From Embiotoca jacksoni (lineage: Eukaryota; Chordata; Actinopteri; Embiotocidae): DNA of 64,000 nt. A program made the position numbers and the translations under genes. The notes beneath the pieces are model-generated. The model was not told the DNA's origin. It searched no databases and worked only from the letters and a program-made list of their open reading frames with translations. The stretch lies in the NCBI GenBank assembly GCA_022577435.1, contig JAKOON010000050.1, forward strand, positions 1,904,001 through 1,968,000. Direction: 5' to 3'. Position 1 is the stretch's first letter, and each line of letters starts with the position of its first letter. Shown one piece after another: positions 60,625 to 64,000 of the stretch.

Positions 60625-63589
60625 CTTTTATCAGACCTTCTGACAAGGACATGGTTGTAAAAGAGGCTGATGTGTTTGCTACACCAGTATAAATGCTAGA
60701 TAGATGAATAGAAACGATCTTTTATTGCTTGCTTTCTTATTATAATTCGCTCAGACACTGAGATAATTTTGCTGTGTGCTGCCATTAAAGCTACTCTGTA
60801 ATCTATAGATTTATTTTCAGTCCTGCCTGTGACAGATTTTTACACTAGTGTGAAAATGGCAGGCATTTTGAAACACTCGTTTCCCTGTATTGTCACAGTT
60901 TTGGTAGTGAAGCGGGCAAATCTGCTGATGTTATACGTAAAGTTGGGCATTTTTTTTTTCCAGCTGCCCTGCTAATGAGTAACACATTAGTGGAGGCTTG
61001 TAAAACATGCATTGTCATATCAGGCCGACACATCCTTGTAACTCTCTATGTATCGTCAAGCACAAAATCTGCCTTTAGCCAGAGGACAGGAAGACTTTGG
61101 GGTATTATTCTGTCTGACTGTCGTGTTCACTGCTCCAGAAATGCAGAATTAGGCATGCTCAAATGGAACTAATTCAATAACGGAATGCTCCCTAAAAGCA
61201 AAATTTGCAACACAGTGACGTATGTGGATAATTGTTTGACATGACTAATTGTTAAGCCAATATTAATGAGCATGGATGCTGAAGGCTCTGGATTATGATC
61301 CTGCACACTGCTCAGCATGGCTTTAATAGCATGTTCCAACCACCAAAAATTGGTTTTAGAGCAGTATGAATAATCTTTTGCTTTTTAATGATCATTTTGA
61401 ATTGGATTTCGTGGATGTGAGCATCAGCCACAATGGTGGTTTTCCCCTCTTTTGCCTTCGCATCTTACCTTATGGCTGCCCTTAATGTCCGTGCCTATAA
61501 CCCTTCAAACTGCCTTGTTGTCTGAGCGGGACCATCATCCACCCACCCTCCTGATCTCATTTGTCTTTTACGATCTGCACTCGTACATGTCAGGTCATCA
61601 GCCTGTTTGTCCTCCCCCCCCCTCTATTGTTAGGCTGAGATAAGCCCAACAGCCTGCTGTGGTGCAGAATAAATGCAATCCCATTTGGGGTTTAGCACAT
61701 GAGCGAATGGAGTAAATGGAGATTGGAGGGAAGATGTTGCTGTAAATAGTCATCTAATTAAGCAAAAAATTGATTTCTTCTCAATGTGTTGGTGTTATTA
61801 AGCTCAGAAAAGTCAGTGTGTGTTGTTTATGTGATCAGACAGTATTATCACAGTGGAGAGCCTTTCATAAAAGAGCGTTAATTATTCAGAAGTTTACGCC
61901 GTGATTCTGACAGTCCTTCATGTAACAATGCTTTGTGATGTGTCAGGTTCAGATGGATTTGGTTTTGTTTTTTGGGGGGTTTTGTATTCCCTGTATTGTG
62001 TAACCGCTTTTGAAAAATACTTTTGGACCTGCTGTAAAAAAAAAAAATGAAGTGGAGGTTTTATGTGGGCCAAGGACAAAGACTTGTATTCTCAAATACT
62101 GCAAAAACAAAAGGTTAATAATAAGTAATAAAGCTTAATTTGCCAATGTTATCAGTGATCACTCTATATACTAAATATAACCATGGATATTATTTCTTGC
62201 ATACAAAACAAACAGTAATATTGAAGTAGCCTTGAATCATCAGCGTGATGTTGTTGTGCTTGTCCAAAATTTGAGACTTTGTGTGTTAATAGCGTCAGTA
62301 AAACACTCAAAAGTGAATATTTTACGCCTCATCCAGTCCGTGTAAATACTCTTTCACTACTGCATCCATCGTCAACCAGGTCACAACACAAACCAGTCAA
62401 AACAAACCTTACTTTTACCATTTACTTGATACAGCGATGGCTTACAGTGAAGGATGGAGAAATTGACCCCCAAGGATAGTTGCTCAATGTCAAGGTCACT
62501 GGTGAGTTGTCAGAGCTTCAAGGAAAAATCCATTACTGAGGCAAGGGAAAGGTGTAATATTTGTCATTCTCAAATGAGCAGCAGCTATTTCTTGCCCATT
62601 GGTCAGGTTCGCACCCTTTGGGAGTTTCACTTGACCATGGCAACTGTTATGGCTTTATGGTTTAAGGAAAACCACAAACGAGTCTCCATCTTGGATTTCC
62701 TGTTTTGCATGTGACATATGCCTGTAGATCAAATAGAGGTGGCTTTTTACCCAATGGTGAATATGAAAATGAAACATCACTTACATTTTAGTTAATGAAG
62801 AAGATTTTGACAACAGTACTAAATGAAAGAGTACTACTACAAATTGGGCTGAATTTGGCTCGAAATGTCCACTTTTGACCTCAAAAAAGTCAAATAACAG
62901 TTTATGTGATCACAAAACCACATCATACACTAGCCTTTTTGAATAGAATCCCTTGGATGTGGTTATTAATGCATTGCAACCGAGAGCAGCCTGCTGATGC
63001 ACACGTCGTTAAATTTTTTATTGAGCACTAAAAGCTTAGAAGTGAAAGAATCCTACAAAACCACCAACCAACTCAAAAACAAGTATTTCTTTCTAATCGT
63101 GCTGAAACAAGTAAAACTGGTACACAACCTCACCCAGTAGACTTTATTAATTGTTTTTGAAGTTGACTCTTTAATACTACTGTAGGTTAAATTCCCTGTT
63201 AAAATGCCGATTATGTGTGAAAGGGACCACATAATAATACAAAATTCCACTGTCAAGCCGAGATTATCTCAAAATAAAGCTAGAAGGATTTAGTGAAGAG
63301 TCCGTGACCCTTTTTATCGCAGTCTTATTGTGCAAAGAGATGAAATGATTGCGCAAGAGAGACATTTAAAACTGGGTTACACTGACAGTTCCCTCTGAGA
63401 ACTGCTTTGACGAAGATTCAAAATTTAATCTGTTTATATTTAGCTGCTTCATGATTGAATAATGCATCCCTCTTACATGCAAAAACAACTGCAGGGTGTC
63501 AGCGATAATGAAAAATGGATACATTCAACATAGTTCCACAAAAAAAAAAAAAAGTTCACTTTTGCATTTCTCCTCTGCAAACTCTGCCA
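60625..63589. other. Non-coding stretch
   Basis: AT-rich sequence with short A, T and C runs (60949-60960, 61613-61622, 62036-62047). No gene is supported. Confidence 0.6.
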
Positions 63590-63800
63590 ACCAAATCCAT
63601 CATTAACGGCATTAAATCCATGAGACATCAACCAACCTGCGGAGGAACGAAGGGAAAAGCCAGCGGAATAGCTTACGATTAATTCCATCAGTGGCTAAAT
63701 CCGTTTGTAAAGATTTATGGATTTGTAATTAGCATAAACACAAAGGAGATCGATAACAATGACATTATCTCTGCTGAACTAATCGGTTTATTCACACATC
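63590..63800. other. Candidate conserved non-coding element
   Basis: Contains TTACGATTAATTCCATCAGT, GATTTATGGATTTGTAATTA and GCATAAACACAAAGG, a dense set of homeodomain, HOX/CDX and SOX/forkhead-like cores in a non-repetitive setting. This is the classic look of vertebrate developmental enhancers, but no alignment was made. Confidence 0.3.
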
Positions 63801-64000
63801 ACAACGAGGCGGAGTAAATCTTTTGTTTAAAGATGTATCATCCCTGCACTGTATTTGGGTGTTAAGATACTTTGACAACAAAGTGTGACAATGGCAAGAG
63901 CCCATACAGATTTGGGATTATTGTATCCTGTTAATCTTATGTAGAATCAAGGAAGTGGCCGATATCAATCCAAAGTCAAATTTATTTGAAAATGGAGGAT

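Noticed and set aside
1..64000. Prokaryotic-style gene clusters, phage defence systems, or viral insertions
   Set aside because: No ribosome-binding sites, operons, intact long frames or viral protein motifs are present; composition and repeats point to vertebrate nuclear DNA.

Overview
This window looks like vertebrate nuclear DNA, most probably from a ray-finned (percomorph-like) fish. It is AT-rich and gene-poor, has no operons and no long intact reading frame, and is full of dinucleotide microsatellites and homopolymer runs. It also carries several interspersed repeats whose sequences I recognise from teleost genomes: an L2/CR1-type LINE tail, MITEs with long inverted ends, and a tandem-unit repeat containing a 'GGATGGATTG' motif. 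Assignment to fish rests on repeat recognition from memory; no search was run.

No complete gene is visible. What exists are isolated exon-like pieces with good splice signals: an 87-nt phase-0 exon on + at 6285-6371; a 113-nt exon on - at 12561-12673 just inside a CpG-rich, promoter-like block (about 11820-13140); a probable last coding exon on - at 17134-17257, with GC-rich third codon positions and an in-frame stop; a 15-nt microexon candidate on + at 38353-38367; and a 66-nt phase-0 exon candidate on + at 60005-60070. If real, they belong to more than one transcript, because they lie on both strands. A putative gene ending near 17134 and a putative transcript starting near 13100 would lie in tandem on the minus strand.

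Layout: 1-9016 is mostly featureless intronic/intergenic sequence with one exon candidate. 9017-11000 holds TG and GATA microsatellites. 11820-13140 is the CpG-rich candidate promoter. 13690-15250 is a cluster of old repeats. 17134-17257 is the terminal exon candidate. 20300-21500 and 25850-27190 are moderately GC-rich stretches with coding-like but broken minus-strand frames. 21917-23014 is a LINE fragment beside a palindromic DNA transposon, with a second, opposite-facing relative near 32100-32620. 35283-37384 is a nested transposon. 40730-41010, 47189-48056 and 51610-52415 are three copies of one tandem-unit repeat, and 43384-43931 is another inverted-repeat element. 53850-64000 holds CA/GT microsatellites and several stretches that read like conserved non-coding elements.

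I found no tRNA, rRNA, known microRNA, CRISPR array or prokaryotic-type system. Nothing here supports a new multi-gene biological system; the items most worth checking are the exon candidates, the CpG-rich start region and the nested transposon.
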